A DNA stretch of 33,799 nt from CAZWLD01 sp964634685 (GTDB lineage Bacteria > Bacillota_I > Bacilli_A > Acholeplasmatales > JAEDCM01), in NCBI GenBank assembly GCA_964634685.1, contig CAZWLD010000021.1:1-33799 (forward strand). Reading direction: 5' to 3'. Both the position numbers and the translations under genes were made by a program. The notes beneath the pieces were generated by a model. It did not search any database and was not told the DNA's origin. It was given only the letters and a program-made list of their open reading frames with translations. Of this stretch, positions 1 to 7,402 are shown in pieces; positions within the stretch are counted from its first letter, which is position 1, and every line of letters begins with the position of its first letter.

Positions 1-82
1 ATCTTGGATCATTCCTTACCCAACGTTTGATTGTACTATATGATGGTTCCACATTATTTAGTGGCTTTTTTTCTGAAAGCAT
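1..82 (-). CDS. Partial small HTH-like protein (N-terminus only)
   Basis: The minus strand opens at an ATG (82-80) and reads 27 codons off the window edge. The peptide begins MLSEKKPLNN and contains YSTIKRWVRNDPR, which has the look of the recognition helix of an excisionase or MerR-like winged helix, where a polar helix ending in RW precedes a basic turn. It lies directly downstream of the 64-residue gene and would be co-transcribed with it. There is no clear ribosome binding site, and an inverted repeat sits just before the ATG. The function is a guess from one helix, and the rest of the gene is outside the window. Confidence 0.4.
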   Translation of the reverse strand, partial: MLSEKKPLNNVEPSYSTIKRWVRNDPR

Positions 83-83
83 A

Positions 84-106
84 AGAGAGTATGTTTCAAC
101 TCTCTT
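84..106. repeat. Inverted repeat between two minus-strand small genes
   Basis: AAGAGAG and CTCTCTT form a perfect 7-bp stem around a 9-10 base loop. Neither strand shows a T run after it, so it is not a good intrinsic terminator. It lies immediately before the ATG of the partial HTH-like gene and could be an operator, a translation-control hairpin or a recombination site. Confidence 0.45.
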
Positions 107-111
107 ATATA

Positions 112-306
112 TTATTTGCTGAGCTTTTTGATTTCTTGGGAGTTAGAAAGCTCTTTTGCTTTTGTGATTATCTGTTTTATGATTTCTTTAGCTTGGTTGT
201 AGCTGACTTTTATGATTTCATTGTCAGGATTTGAAATCGAAATGAATTCTTTATCAGCTTTAATCACAAAGCCTTTTACCTTAAACTCAAAAAATGTTTT
301 GTCCAT
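112..306 (-). CDS. Small hypothetical protein (64 aa)
   Basis: This is a 64-residue protein starting MDKTFFEFKVKGF. The minus-strand ATG is preceded by GGAAGGAGGT at an ideal distance, which strongly supports a real gene. The protein is Lys-rich and mixes short beta-like segments (FFEFKVKGFVIKA, FISIS) with a C-terminal helix. It has no signal peptide or membrane segment. I do not recognise the family. The downstream partner looks like an excisionase-type HTH protein, so this may be a small accessory protein of a mobile element continuing to the left of the window; that is inference. Confidence 0.65.
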   Translation of the reverse strand: MDKTFFEFKVKGFVIKADKEFISISNPDNEIIKVSYNQAKEIIKQIITKAKELSNSQEIKKLSK

Positions 307-390
307 CTATTTGTACCTCCTTCCCTTGAAAGCAATTTATACTTTCATCATAGTCCTTGAAAATTTCGCGCACTTATTGAAGATGATTTT

Positions 391-466
391 TTGCACTTTG
401 CAACTACAATGTATGCACTACACATGCACTTTTAATTGAGTGCTTTTTTTGGTTGCACAAAGTGAC
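391..466. repeat. Imperfect inverted repeat enclosing a terminator-like hairpin
   Basis: TGCACTTTGCAAC near 392-404 is mirrored by GTTGCACAAAGTG near 452-464, with a two-base insertion in one arm. Between them a GCACTT/GAGTGC stem (426-431/438-443) is followed by seven T. The plus-strand hairpin has the form of a terminator, yet no plus-strand gene lies upstream in the window. It may cap a short regulatory transcript. Confidence 0.4.
426..450 (+). terminator. Terminator-like hairpin upstream of the XRE gene
   Basis: A 6-bp stem (one G-T pair) with a 6-base loop is followed by seven T on the plus strand. What it would terminate is unclear because the genes to the left run on the minus strand. 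Confidence 0.45.
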
Positions 467-483
467 AACATCATAAAAATAAC

Positions 484-510
484 TTGACAAAGGTCGGGGG
501 GGGGTAAAAT
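484..510 (+). promoter_or_regulatory. Promoter with a G9 tract in the spacer
   Basis: TTGACA (484-489) is followed after 15 bases by TAAAAT (505-510), and positions 496-504 of the spacer are nine consecutive G. A run of nine G is striking in so AT-rich a sequence. With G9 the spacer is 15 bp, two short of the optimum, so slippage to G11 would give 17 bp. This is the arrangement of known phase-variable promoters. It points at the XRE gene, leaving a leader of about 150 bases. Confidence 0.5.
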
Positions 511-620
511 TTTATATATAATACTTTTTATTAATCATTTGTAAAGAAAAATTTGGTCGATTTTTGTTAATTCAACAAAAAAATGAGTAATTCAAAAAAA
601 CGTTGATTTCCATATTTATA

Positions 621-645
621 ATTCAATTGTAAAATGGAATTGAAT
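621..645. promoter_or_regulatory. Palindromic operator candidate before the XRE gene
   Basis: ATTCAATT and AATTGAAT form a perfect 8-bp inverted repeat around nine bases, ending just before the ribosome binding site at 647-654. Its place suits autoregulation by the XRE protein encoded next. Related ATTCAA words recur upstream near 570-595. Confidence 0.45.
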
Positions 646-662
646 CAAGGAGGTATTGAATC

Positions 663-1544
663 ATGGGAGTTGGTCAAAAAATAAAAGAATATAGAAATAA
701 AGCTGGTATGACACAAAAAGAATTAGCTGAACAGTTGCATATCACATATCAGGCTGTATCTAGATGGGAAAATAATGATGCAGAACCATCAATCGATGCT
801 TTAAAAGAACTGTGTAAAATCCTTAATTGTTCCATTGAAGAATTATTTGATATGGAAAAAAAAGAGGAAGAGAAAAAGGTTGAAGAAAAGGTTACTGTTC
901 TCGAAAAGGTTGTCATTCAAGAATCCCAGCCGGTTTTAGGTGTTTGCGAACAATGTAATAATCCTATATATGAAGCAGCAAATTTAAATCGTGTAAACGA
1001 ACCTTTTGTGATTGGGACAGGAAAAACTAGTCATACTGAATCACGCCAAAGAATTTTATGTAGTAGCTGTAATGAAATAAGACTTTTAGAAGAAAAAAGG
1101 AAAGCTGAGCAAAGAAAAAGAGAAATTGATGCATCCTTTAAAAAGAGAAGAATCCATTCATTTATATGGCCTTCTTTAGTTGCATTACTGCTTGTTGCAG
1201 TAGGAATAAGCTCATTTGTGAATGGAGAAGTATCTATAGGGTTTGGATGCCTTGCAATTGGTGTATTAGCATACTGTTTTATTGGTACAATGATTCTAAA
1301 TAATACTTTTATAACAGATATGTGGCTAGAAATTACATCATGGGGATTTGTAAAACTTCCAGGTATTATTTTTGAATTTAGCTTTGATGGATTGGTATTC
1401 CTAATAGCGATGAAGATTATATTCTTTTTGTTAGGAATAGCATTAGCTTTACTAGCCGCCACATTCGCAACAGCATTAACAATGGCTTTGAGTATATTCG
1501 TATATCCATTCGCCTTAATAAAAAATATAAAATGTGTTGAATAA
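663..1544 (+). CDS. XRE-family regulator with zinc-ribbon and membrane domain
   Basis: This 293-residue protein is probably a membrane-anchored transcription regulator. Residues 5-60 are a helix-turn-helix of the XRE/Cro-CI type (TQKELAEQLHITYQAVSRWE). A charged Lys/Glu coiled linker (66-80) follows. Two CxxC pairs (C95/C98 and C133/C136) form a likely zinc ribbon. The C-terminal part holds three to four hydrophobic segments (about 167-184, 190-212 and 243-286). AAGGAGGT at 647-654 fits the ATG. The nearby palindrome and G9-spacer promoter suggest autoregulation and possibly phase-variable expression. The downstream small gene is broken. The signal sensed is unknown, and zinc binding is inferred from the cysteine spacing. 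Confidence 0.8.
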   Translation: MGVGQKIKEYRNKAGMTQKELAEQLHITYQAVSRWENNDAEPSIDALKELCKILNCSIEELFDMEKKEEEKKVEEKVTVLEKVVIQESQPVLGVCEQCNNPIYEAANLNRVNEPFVIGTGKTSHTESRQRILCSSCNEIRLLEEKRKAEQRKREIDASFKKRRIHSFIWPSLVALLLVAVGISSFVNGEVSIGFGCLAIGVLAYCFIGTMILNNTFITDMWLEITSWGFVKLPGIIFEFSFDGLVFLIAMKIIFFLLGIALALLAATFATALTMALSIFVYPFALIKNIKCVE

Positions 1545-1559
1545 GGAGAAGATAAAAAA

Positions 1560-1689
1560 TGATTGAAATTTAACAAGTACATTTGGTTTCTAAAATGGCG
1601 ATAAGTATAGGGAAGAATCATACGAGGGTTGCAATAGTTATATCCAAAAGCTGATTGTATTTGGTTGGCAACCAACAAAAAAACTGTAG
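1560..1689 (+). pseudogene. Broken small gene (about 43 codons)
   Basis: A good ribosome binding site (AAGGAGAAG) leads into an ATG whose reading frame stops at codon 5 (MIEI then TAA). Reading on gives QVHLVSK. One base later, in another frame, comes NGDKYREESYEGCNSYIQ followed by KLIVFGWQPTKKL and TAG at 1687. Restoring one A in the A4 run at 1592-1595 and replacing the stop gives a continuous protein of about 43 residues. I read this as a decayed small gene formerly co-transcribed with the XRE regulator. I do not recognise the family. The rest of the gap to 1878 holds only a weak imperfect hairpin near 1700-1731. Confidence 0.45.
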
Positions 1690-1878
1690 CGTAACTTCCT
1701 ACTAATCAGAGATTCTGAGATTCCTGTAGGAAAATAATGAAACAGACTACGTGTTATTTGAATTATAACATCCAGTGTGATGATATAAAAGTTATGTTGT
1801 ACTCATAACTATAAAATAAATCAAAAAGAAGGAGATTGTATAATCTTAAGTACAATTTGATTATACTAGGAAATTATA

Positions 1879-4194
1879 ATGAAAATAAAGAATATAGTAA
1901 TTACTGTGTTGATGGGATTGGTAATGTTTGGTACTTTGACAGCATGTGGTGAGAATAAAACTACTACTAGTGATGAGAATAAAACAACTACTAGTAGTAC
2001 TACTATAGCTGGAGATACTACTAATGAAGAAGTAGAAATAGCATCTTATAAATCAGCTGCTATTTCTAAGCTAGATGAGTTAGTAAATCCGGTTATTGAA
2101 AAGCTTCCTGATGAAGAATTAAAAACTGCCATTAAAAATTTTTATGATACAGAAAAATCATATATTAATGGAATTAATGATTTAGAAACAGCAAAGGCTA
2201 CAGCTAATAAGGTTGTTGATGACACAAAAGCATTCGCCAAGGACATTCTTAAACCCTTAGCAATTCAAAAATTAAATGGTGTAATCAATCCATTAATAGA
2301 AAAAATTACACATGAAGAATTAAAAAATTCTGTTCAATCTTTCTATGATACAGAAATGGCAAAGATAGACGCTACTGAAACTTTATCTGAGGTATCAGAT
2401 ACTTTTAAAGAAATATTAGAAGATACTAAGGCATTTATTAGCAATGAAACAGAAAAGGTAATCGTTGCATTAAAAAATAAGGCATTAGAGGAACTTGATC
2501 CTTATGTTAGTGCATTAATTGCTAAGATTCCATATGAAACTTTAAAAACTGATACCCAATCATTTTATGATGAGGAAAAGGACAAATTAGAGGCAGTTGA
2601 TACTATTGAAGGCTTCGAGCCATGTGTTAAGGAAATTAAGGATGATTTAGAGGAGTATGCATTAACTGAAACAAAGAAAATTGCGATTGCAAAATTACAA
2701 GAAGTAGTAGATGCAGGAATTGCTAAGATTCCAAATCCTGATTTTAAAGATGATTTAACTGAATTTTCAAAGCAAGAGATAGCTAAGTTAAATGCAGTTA
2801 CTGTTATTGAGGATGTTCCTAATACTCTTACTAATGTGATTACTGAAACAGAAGCTCATATTCGACAATTATTAGTAAATACTGTTAAAGAATATTTAGC
2901 AAGATTAACAGCAGTAGAAAATGCAACTGCTTATGATTATTTACCAGCGGCAATGCATCCAGCGTATTCAAATAATGTGGTGAGTTCATCGAGCATAGCA
3001 TACGATTTTACATCTTTTACTGATGTATCTACTATTAATCAAGCTGGTTATGGCGAACAATGGCAAATGGTGGTTGAGAACATTAATCAAAGTGTAGCAA
3101 TGGCTAAGGTATTTAATGTGGCTCAAACAGCTTTAAATGCTGCAGGAAATGCAGTTGATATTTATATTACAAATTCATATGCAGAAGAAATGTCATATCC
3201 ATTTAATGGAAGTGGATATACTGGCAAGTTTGAATTTAAAGATGCTAAGCTTATCTTTAATATCACATTAACTGATGTAGTTACAGTTCCAGGATTTGGC
3301 TCAGTAAAACCAGTTATTAAGATGGAATATGATTTAACAAAAGAAGCAAAAGGAATTTTCATTAGCTTAGGCGATTTATATAAAGTTAAATACGTTATTA
3401 CAGAAAATGGATATGAAATGGCTACGACTTATGGATTAACAATTGCTGGTAAGTCAGCATCAAGATCATCATATCTTTCTATTGTAAATAATAATGGTAA
3501 GACTACAGGACATATTTATGAATATACAACATATGAAGGAACAGATAAAATCAAGGCCTGTGCTGATTTCTATATCGAAAATGGTTATGTATCGGTTGTT
3601 GGAAATAAGTCATCAGGAATGACAGGATTTGATGGTTATATCAATGAATTATACTCAGCAAATGAGGGTAGATTGTTAGGATATGAAGTTAGAGAAGAAT
3701 TAACAATTGCAGGTGTTACAGGAACTTATAATACTTTATGGTTCAATTTATGGGATATCCAAGGTATTAATTCTGTTAAGGTAACAGATAAGAGTGATGC
3801 AAATAAATCAGGAAAGAGTACTGTTGATGTATATTTGAATGGTTCTTCAAGCCTTTTATCACCAACATACAATACAAAGCTTTCTGTTAAGACTAGCCGT
3901 AAATATGACATTGAATATAGAACAAGATATTATTATACTTATGATGCCGAAACAGGAACGTATGTTTCAAATGCAGTACAAGTCCCTATGATGTTTATTC
4001 AAGAAGGAGACAATTACAACTCATTCTCTTCAGATATTTTAAAGGATAATGGAATTACAGCTTCAGTATCATTACCTCAAATACATTTGAATAAAATTCT
4101 TTCTGATTATGATACTTTAATCGATATCTTTATCGTAAACAAGGATGCTATGTCATCTGAGGCTATCATTTCATATTTAGAACAATACGAATAA
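1879..4194 (+). CDS. Large repeat-containing lipoprotein
   Basis: This 771-residue protein is exported and lipid-anchored. The N-terminus is basic, then hydrophobic, and ends in the lipobox LTAC with Cys23 as the lipid-modified residue; a Thr/Ser-rich spacer (28-48) follows. Residues about 60-345 hold four helical repeats of 67-71 residues, beginning near KLDEL 64, KLNGV 131, ALEEL 202 and KLQEV 272, each with a shared I-x-K-I/L-P and SFYDxE pattern. Residues 350-771 are Tyr/Ser/Gly-rich and beta-like, with no family I recognise. The ribosome binding site before the ATG is weak (AGGAAA). A clear terminator follows and no transport partner is adjacent, so it is probably a stand-alone surface protein. 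An adhesin or spacer role is conjecture. Confidence 0.8.
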   Translation: MKIKNIVITVLMGLVMFGTLTACGENKTTTSDENKTTTSSTTIAGDTTNEEVEIASYKSAAISKLDELVNPVIEKLPDEELKTAIKNFYDTEKSYINGINDLETAKATANKVVDDTKAFAKDILKPLAIQKLNGVINPLIEKITHEELKNSVQSFYDTEMAKIDATETLSEVSDTFKEILEDTKAFISNETEKVIVALKNKALEELDPYVSALIAKIPYETLKTDTQSFYDEEKDKLEAVDTIEGFEPCVKEIKDDLEEYALTETKKIAIAKLQEVVDAGIAKIPNPDFKDDLTEFSKQEIAKLNAVTVIEDVPNTLTNVITETEAHIRQLLVNTVKEYLARLTAVENATAYDYLPAAMHPAYSNNVVSSSSIAYDFTSFTDVSTINQAGYGEQWQMVVENINQSVAMAKVFNVAQTALNAAGNAVDIYITNSYAEEMSYPFNGSGYTGKFEFKDAKLIFNITLTDVVTVPGFGSVKPVIKMEYDLTKEAKGIFISLGDLYKVKYVITENGYEMATTYGLTIAGKSASRSSYLSIVNNNGKTTGHIYEYTTYEGTDKIKACADFYIENGYVSVVGNKSSGMTGFDGYINELYSANEGRLLGYEVREELTIAGVTGTYNTLWFNLWDIQGINSVKVTDKSDANKSGKSTVDVYLNGSSSLLSPTYNTKLSVKTSRKYDIEYRTRYYYTYDAETGTYVSNAVQVPMMFIQEGDNYNSFSSDILKDNGITASVSLPQIHLNKILSDYDTLIDIFIVNKDAMSSEAIISYLEQYE

Positions 4195-4200
4195 TTATTA

Positions 4201-4233
4201 AATCCACTAGGCATAACAGCTTAGTGGATTTTT
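4201..4233 (+). terminator. Terminator after the lipoprotein gene
   Basis: AATCCACTA pairs perfectly with TAGTGGATT (4222-4230) around a 12-base loop, followed by TTT and a second T run. Confidence 0.8.
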
Positions 4234-4373
4234 AGATTTTATAAAAAATTGTGGTAGGAGAGCATTGTTTTTTTTATTACCTTTCCACAGTAGGTTAACA
4301 TCTTCTTTTTTGCAATTAGATTTATCACTATTTTTATATAAACAAAAGAATAGGAAAAATGATAAAAATAAAG

Positions 4374-4379
4374 TATAAT
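4374..4379 (+). promoter_or_regulatory. -10 box candidate
   Basis: TATAAT lies 36 bases before the chosen start of the next gene. No good -35 box stands at the right distance. Confidence 0.35.
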
Positions 4380-4414
4380 ATATTTAATAATTAAAGCATA
4401 TGAGGTGGCAAGTT

Positions 4415-5191
4415 ATGTATAAATTAGTGAAAGCAAAATATAATGATACAATAATAGAATGTTATCCTTTAGCTTGCTTTTTGTGGGACACATTTGAAAT
4501 AGATAAAAGAACCCATAAGTTTTTATGGCTCGCATGGAATACGGAAAAAATAATAAAAAAGAATAGAATGTGTGCTTTAATTTTTATTCCTTGGAAGCAT
4601 TCTGAAAAAGGATTAGATATTATTCCTTTAGATGATATTCTTGCTACGATGGATGAATTTAGTAAAAATTGGATTAAAGAGGATCAATTTATAAGCGAAA
4701 ATGATGAGGATTCATTATACAAAGAAAAAGTAGTTATAAAACAGTTTTTTGGAGATCAACTAATTATTAATAATAATGAATTTATGGCTCAATGCGTTAA
4801 TCATGAATATAGAGAGTGTTTAAAACTTTTATATAATGAAAAACCAGAATTATTACATTTGGAATTCGATGAAGAAACTTTCCTTGACGTTAAAAAAGAG
4901 ATGTTTATTTTTAATGTGAACTATTTAGTTTCTTATGGAGAAGAACCAAAGATGACATTGATTGATGAGTTAGGGCATGAATATTTTGTTATTGCATATT
5001 CTGATTATGTGGATTTCTACAACGAAAATAATGTTTATTTTAAGTTGTCAAAAATTAATGATGTATTTGGTTATATACCACATCGAGTAATAAGTTATAC
5101 TGATGATTTTGGAGAAGATTTATCAATAGATATACGAAGTAAATCTGAAATTATTGAGGGACGTCTTTGGAAATTTGCTAACAAGAATTAA
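4415..5191 (+). CDS. Hypothetical protein (258 aa)
   Basis: This is a soluble acidic protein that I do not recognise. An upstream in-frame ATG exists at 4400, but GAGGTGG at 4402-4408 is correctly spaced for the ATG at 4415 (MYKLVKAKYND), so I use that start. The protein is rich in aromatic residues (FLWLAW, YLVSYGEEP, YSDYVDFYNENN), with alternating hydrophobic and acidic stretches and no signal peptide or membrane helix. Its size and composition recall immunity proteins of contact-dependent or polymorphic toxin systems, but no motif confirms this. The two following genes are of the same style and each has its own ribosome binding site. Confidence 0.6.
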   Translation: MYKLVKAKYNDTIIECYPLACFLWDTFEIDKRTHKFLWLAWNTEKIIKKNRMCALIFIPWKHSEKGLDIIPLDDILATMDEFSKNWIKEDQFISENDEDSLYKEKVVIKQFFGDQLIINNNEFMAQCVNHEYRECLKLLYNEKPELLHLEFDEETFLDVKKEMFIFNVNYLVSYGEEPKMTLIDELGHEYFVIAYSDYVDFYNENNVYFKLSKINDVFGYIPHRVISYTDDFGEDLSIDIRSKSEIIEGRLWKFANKN

Positions 5192-5301
5192 TATTTCACA
5201 TTGTGAAATGATCACTTATTATACTAAAATGGTATATACAGTTTATTGAAATAAGGATTGAAAGAGTATTCAAAAAGCATTTGTTAAGTGAGGTGTTAAA
5301 A

Positions 5302-5763
5302 ATGATGAGACTTTTATCAAGAAAGGACTGCCAAGGTTATACATTAATGAGGCAGGTTTTGATTAATTTAGAATTGGATAAACGTGATTATCAATGGTTA
5401 ATTACTGATATTGAAGCATATCCAATGAATGAAGATATTTACAATTTAATAAATGATAAACAGTATGTGATACTTTCAACCAATGAATTGATGGATATTT
5501 TATTTAAAGAAGACTTTCAATGGATATGGGCTTTATTTTCTGCAATTCCTTCGAAATATTCAAAAGAAGAGATTATTAATTATGATCTTCCACATATTAT
5601 ACCAACTGGGCCCGAATCTATCCCATTTGGAGATAGTCCAAAGATTCAGCATCCTTTAGCTGATATTGAAATAGGAGCTTGGGATAGTTCTGGAATGTTT
5701 ATCATAACTGATGATTGTAAGCTTCTAGAAAAGTTCAAAGAATTTTATCCGTTTTCTATATAA
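5302..5763 (+). CDS. Hypothetical protein, possibly DUF2691-like (153 aa)
   Basis: A TTG at 5281 opens the frame, but GAGGTG at 5290-5295 is placed for the ATG at 5302 (MMRLLSRKD). The product is small, soluble and acidic, with the pattern YQWLITDIEAYP, then WALFSAIPSKY, then a terminal beta-like stretch (ADIEIGAWDSSGMFIITD) and a short helix. This layout recalls DUF2691-type proteins, but I compare from memory and am not certain. It could be an immunity-type protein. It has no catalytic motif, signal or membrane segment. Confidence 0.55.
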   Translation: MMRLLSRKDCQGYTLMRQVLINLELDKRDYQWLITDIEAYPMNEDIYNLINDKQYVILSTNELMDILFKEDFQWIWALFSAIPSKYSKEEIINYDLPHIIPTGPESIPFGDSPKIQHPLADIEIGAWDSSGMFIITDDCKLLEKFKEFYPFSI

Positions 5764-5884
5764 ACACGAAATGCAAAATTTTTGATGGACTTCTTAAGAT
5801 TAATAAATGTAGAGTTTTTTTGGAAAAAATCTGGATATGTGTAATAAATAATAAAGCGATTTAGCTATATAGGAGTGTATTAAC

Positions 5885-6676
5885 ATGGAAAAGGATTTTA
5901 AATTTTATAATTATGTATTTGCCAATTCACTTTCTTCCTTAGTATGTTATTTAAATGCTCAAGCTATAGAGTTTAAAATAAACAAGTGCTTTATAAGCTT
6001 TAGGATTGAATGTTCTGATTGTAAGCAGCCAGTTGAAGTAAAGGCTTTTTATAAAGAAAATATTATTACTGATATGCGCCTTAGGTGCTATCCTAAATCA
6101 TATACAAGTGGTAAAAATATTGAGTTATCTGTTGGTAGAGATTACAAATTGAAAAATAATGATATTAATAACTCTACAAAGGAATATGTGGCAGAAGGGT
6201 ACTCTATATTTTTGAAGAACCCATATAATATTGAAATTATTGTTGAGTTTGAAATAGTTAGTGAAAAGGAACAAAGGAAAAGGGAGTGGTATAATTTACC
6301 TACAATCATTGGATTTACAGGTGGTGGATTAGCGCTTTCGGTTCTATTTATTACATTATATTTTTGCTTTAGAAATATTATTTGGGTAAATATATTAACT
6401 GCATTAATTGCTATATCATATGCATTTGTAGAGCTATATTTTTGCCATATTAAGAATTCCTTTCTATCGAGAGTAGGAAAGTTGATAATGATGGTAGTTA
6501 TGCCTTTATTATTTTTATATGTTTTTATACTTATTATTTTGTTTCTAGTAGTGAGAATAACTGGTGAAATGACTAATCCTGGACTTAATTGGATTGATTT
6601 TAGTATGGTGCTTCTATATTCGCTCCCATCGTTTCATATTATTTTATTAATTATGGCTGGTTTGTCTTACACATAA
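5885..6676 (+). CDS. Hypothetical membrane protein (263 aa)
   Basis: Residues 1-130 form a soluble N-terminal region containing a CxxC pair (C43/C46) and further cysteines (C35, C69). Four membrane helices follow (about 141-160, 166-185, 198-222 and 235-260). TAGGAGTG before the ATG supports the start. I do not recognise the family. It follows the two soluble hypothetical genes in the same direction, with about 120 bases between them, so an operon is possible but not shown. The soluble part presumably faces the cytoplasm, because there is no signal peptide. Confidence 0.6.
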   Translation: MEKDFKFYNYVFANSLSSLVCYLNAQAIEFKINKCFISFRIECSDCKQPVEVKAFYKENIITDMRLRCYPKSYTSGKNIELSVGRDYKLKNNDINNSTKEYVAEGYSIFLKNPYNIEIIVEFEIVSEKEQRKREWYNLPTIIGFTGGGLALSVLFITLYFCFRNIIWVNILTALIAISYAFVELYFCHIKNSFLSRVGKLIMMVVMPLLFLYVFILIILFLVVRITGEMTNPGLNWIDFSMVLLYSLPSFHIILLIMAGLSYT

Positions 6677-6747
6677 TTGGTGATAATCATATTAAAAGCT
6701 TCTTTATTAAATATGGAAAACAAAAATTATTTATATTAGGTAATTAT

Positions 6748-6906
6748 ATGGGTAACAAGACTTAAATTGCTGAATTATTTGAAGTGGATATGACTCGAAT
6801 TACTAGATACATAAAGAATATGCAAGTTGAAGGTTAACTTGATAATTCAGTATGTTCGGAAAACGCACATATAGGTAACAAATGGAAAGACAAACCAAAT
6901 GATTAA
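6748..6906 (+). pseudogene. RhuM-family protein remnant
   Basis: One frame reads MGNKT, stop, then IAELFEVDMTRITRYIKNMQ, VEG, stop, then LDNSVCSENAHIGNKWKDKPND and a final stop. The pattern (xxEIAELFxV-TxxIxxHIKNI-x-EGELDENSVCSKxEH) is the conserved N-terminal HTH region of virulence RhuM family proteins, recognised from memory. Both internal TAA codons stand where the family has Gln/Glu, so each is explained by one base change. The C-terminal two thirds of a normal protein (about 330 residues) are missing. In-frame residues upstream (KYGKQKLFILGNY) may belong to the same relic. Confidence 0.7.
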
Positions 6907-6942
6907 TCCTTGAATTTATATTTATATTTTTTTTATTTGGCA

Positions 6943-6970
6943 TTGCCTTTCTTTCTTAAGCTGCTATAAT
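6943..6970 (+). promoter_or_regulatory. Promoter of the orphan RNA, extended -10
   Basis: TTGCCT (6943-6948), a 16-base spacer and TGCTATAAT (6962-6970) form a strong extended -10 promoter. No open reading frame with a ribosome binding site starts downstream of it before the terminator at 7139. Confidence 0.65.
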
Positions 6971-6975
6971 ATAGG

Positions 6976-7168
6976 TGTGAGGCATAGTATGCTATGCGGG
7001 CGTAGTTGAAAGATACAGCGTAACACGATGCGTTATATATGTGACAACGGATGTATATAACAAGGTGCACAAATACGGTTAGTGCAGTACCAACACGTTG
7101 AGTAGATATTTATATCGAAAGAAAAGCACATAGTTAAAAAGAGTCTATTGAAAAATAGGCTCTTTTTA
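6976..7168 (+). ncRNA. Orphan structured RNA candidate (about 190 nt)
   Basis: Between the promoter and a strong terminator lies a non-coding stretch, markedly richer in G and C than its surroundings, with several perfect hairpins. These are GCATAG/CTATGC with a 4-base loop (6982-6997), GTTATATA/TATATAAC with a 14-base loop (7032-7061), and TGCAC/GTGCA with an 11-base loop (7066-7086). AACACG occurs twice as a direct repeat. I compared it with tmRNA, RNase P, SRP RNA, 6S RNA and common riboswitches from memory and saw none of their hallmark motifs. Because it ends at its own terminator more than 200 bases before the ABC gene, it is more likely a free RNA than a leader. Confidence 0.55.
7139..7168 (+). 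terminator. Terminator of the orphan RNA
   Basis: An 11-bp stem (one G-T pair) closed by a GAAA tetraloop is followed by five T. Confidence 0.85.
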
Positions 7169-7234
7169 TAATCTTTTTCGCAGTATAAATCTGAGGTAAA
7201 TATTGTAAATATTTATCAATTATAAGTCAAGATA

Positions 7235-7243
7235 TGTTATAAT
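7235..7243 (+). promoter_or_regulatory. Extended -10 upstream of the ABC operon
   Basis: TGTTATAAT is a perfect extended -10 about 160 bases before the ABC gene. A second TATAAT is at 7374-7379, close to the ribosome binding site. Either could drive the operon. Confidence 0.4.
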
Positions 7244-7402
7244 AAATTAATAAAGATGTATTCTTATTAATCAAGCAAAAATGATAAAAATCATGTATTC
7301 ATAAAAATATAAACAAATAGTTGAAAGCTTTTTTCTTTTAATAAAATAATTTTTTATAAATTATGGTAATGGATATAATTTTTTTGTAAAGGTGGTTTAA
7401 GG

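Noticed and set aside
212..439. 75-codon plus-strand frame
   Set aside because: It lies opposite the well-supported 64-residue minus-strand gene and runs into a terminator hairpin; no ribosome binding site.
1031..1678. 215-codon minus-strand frame
   Set aside because: It is the complement of the XRE regulator gene, which has clear domains and a ribosome binding site.
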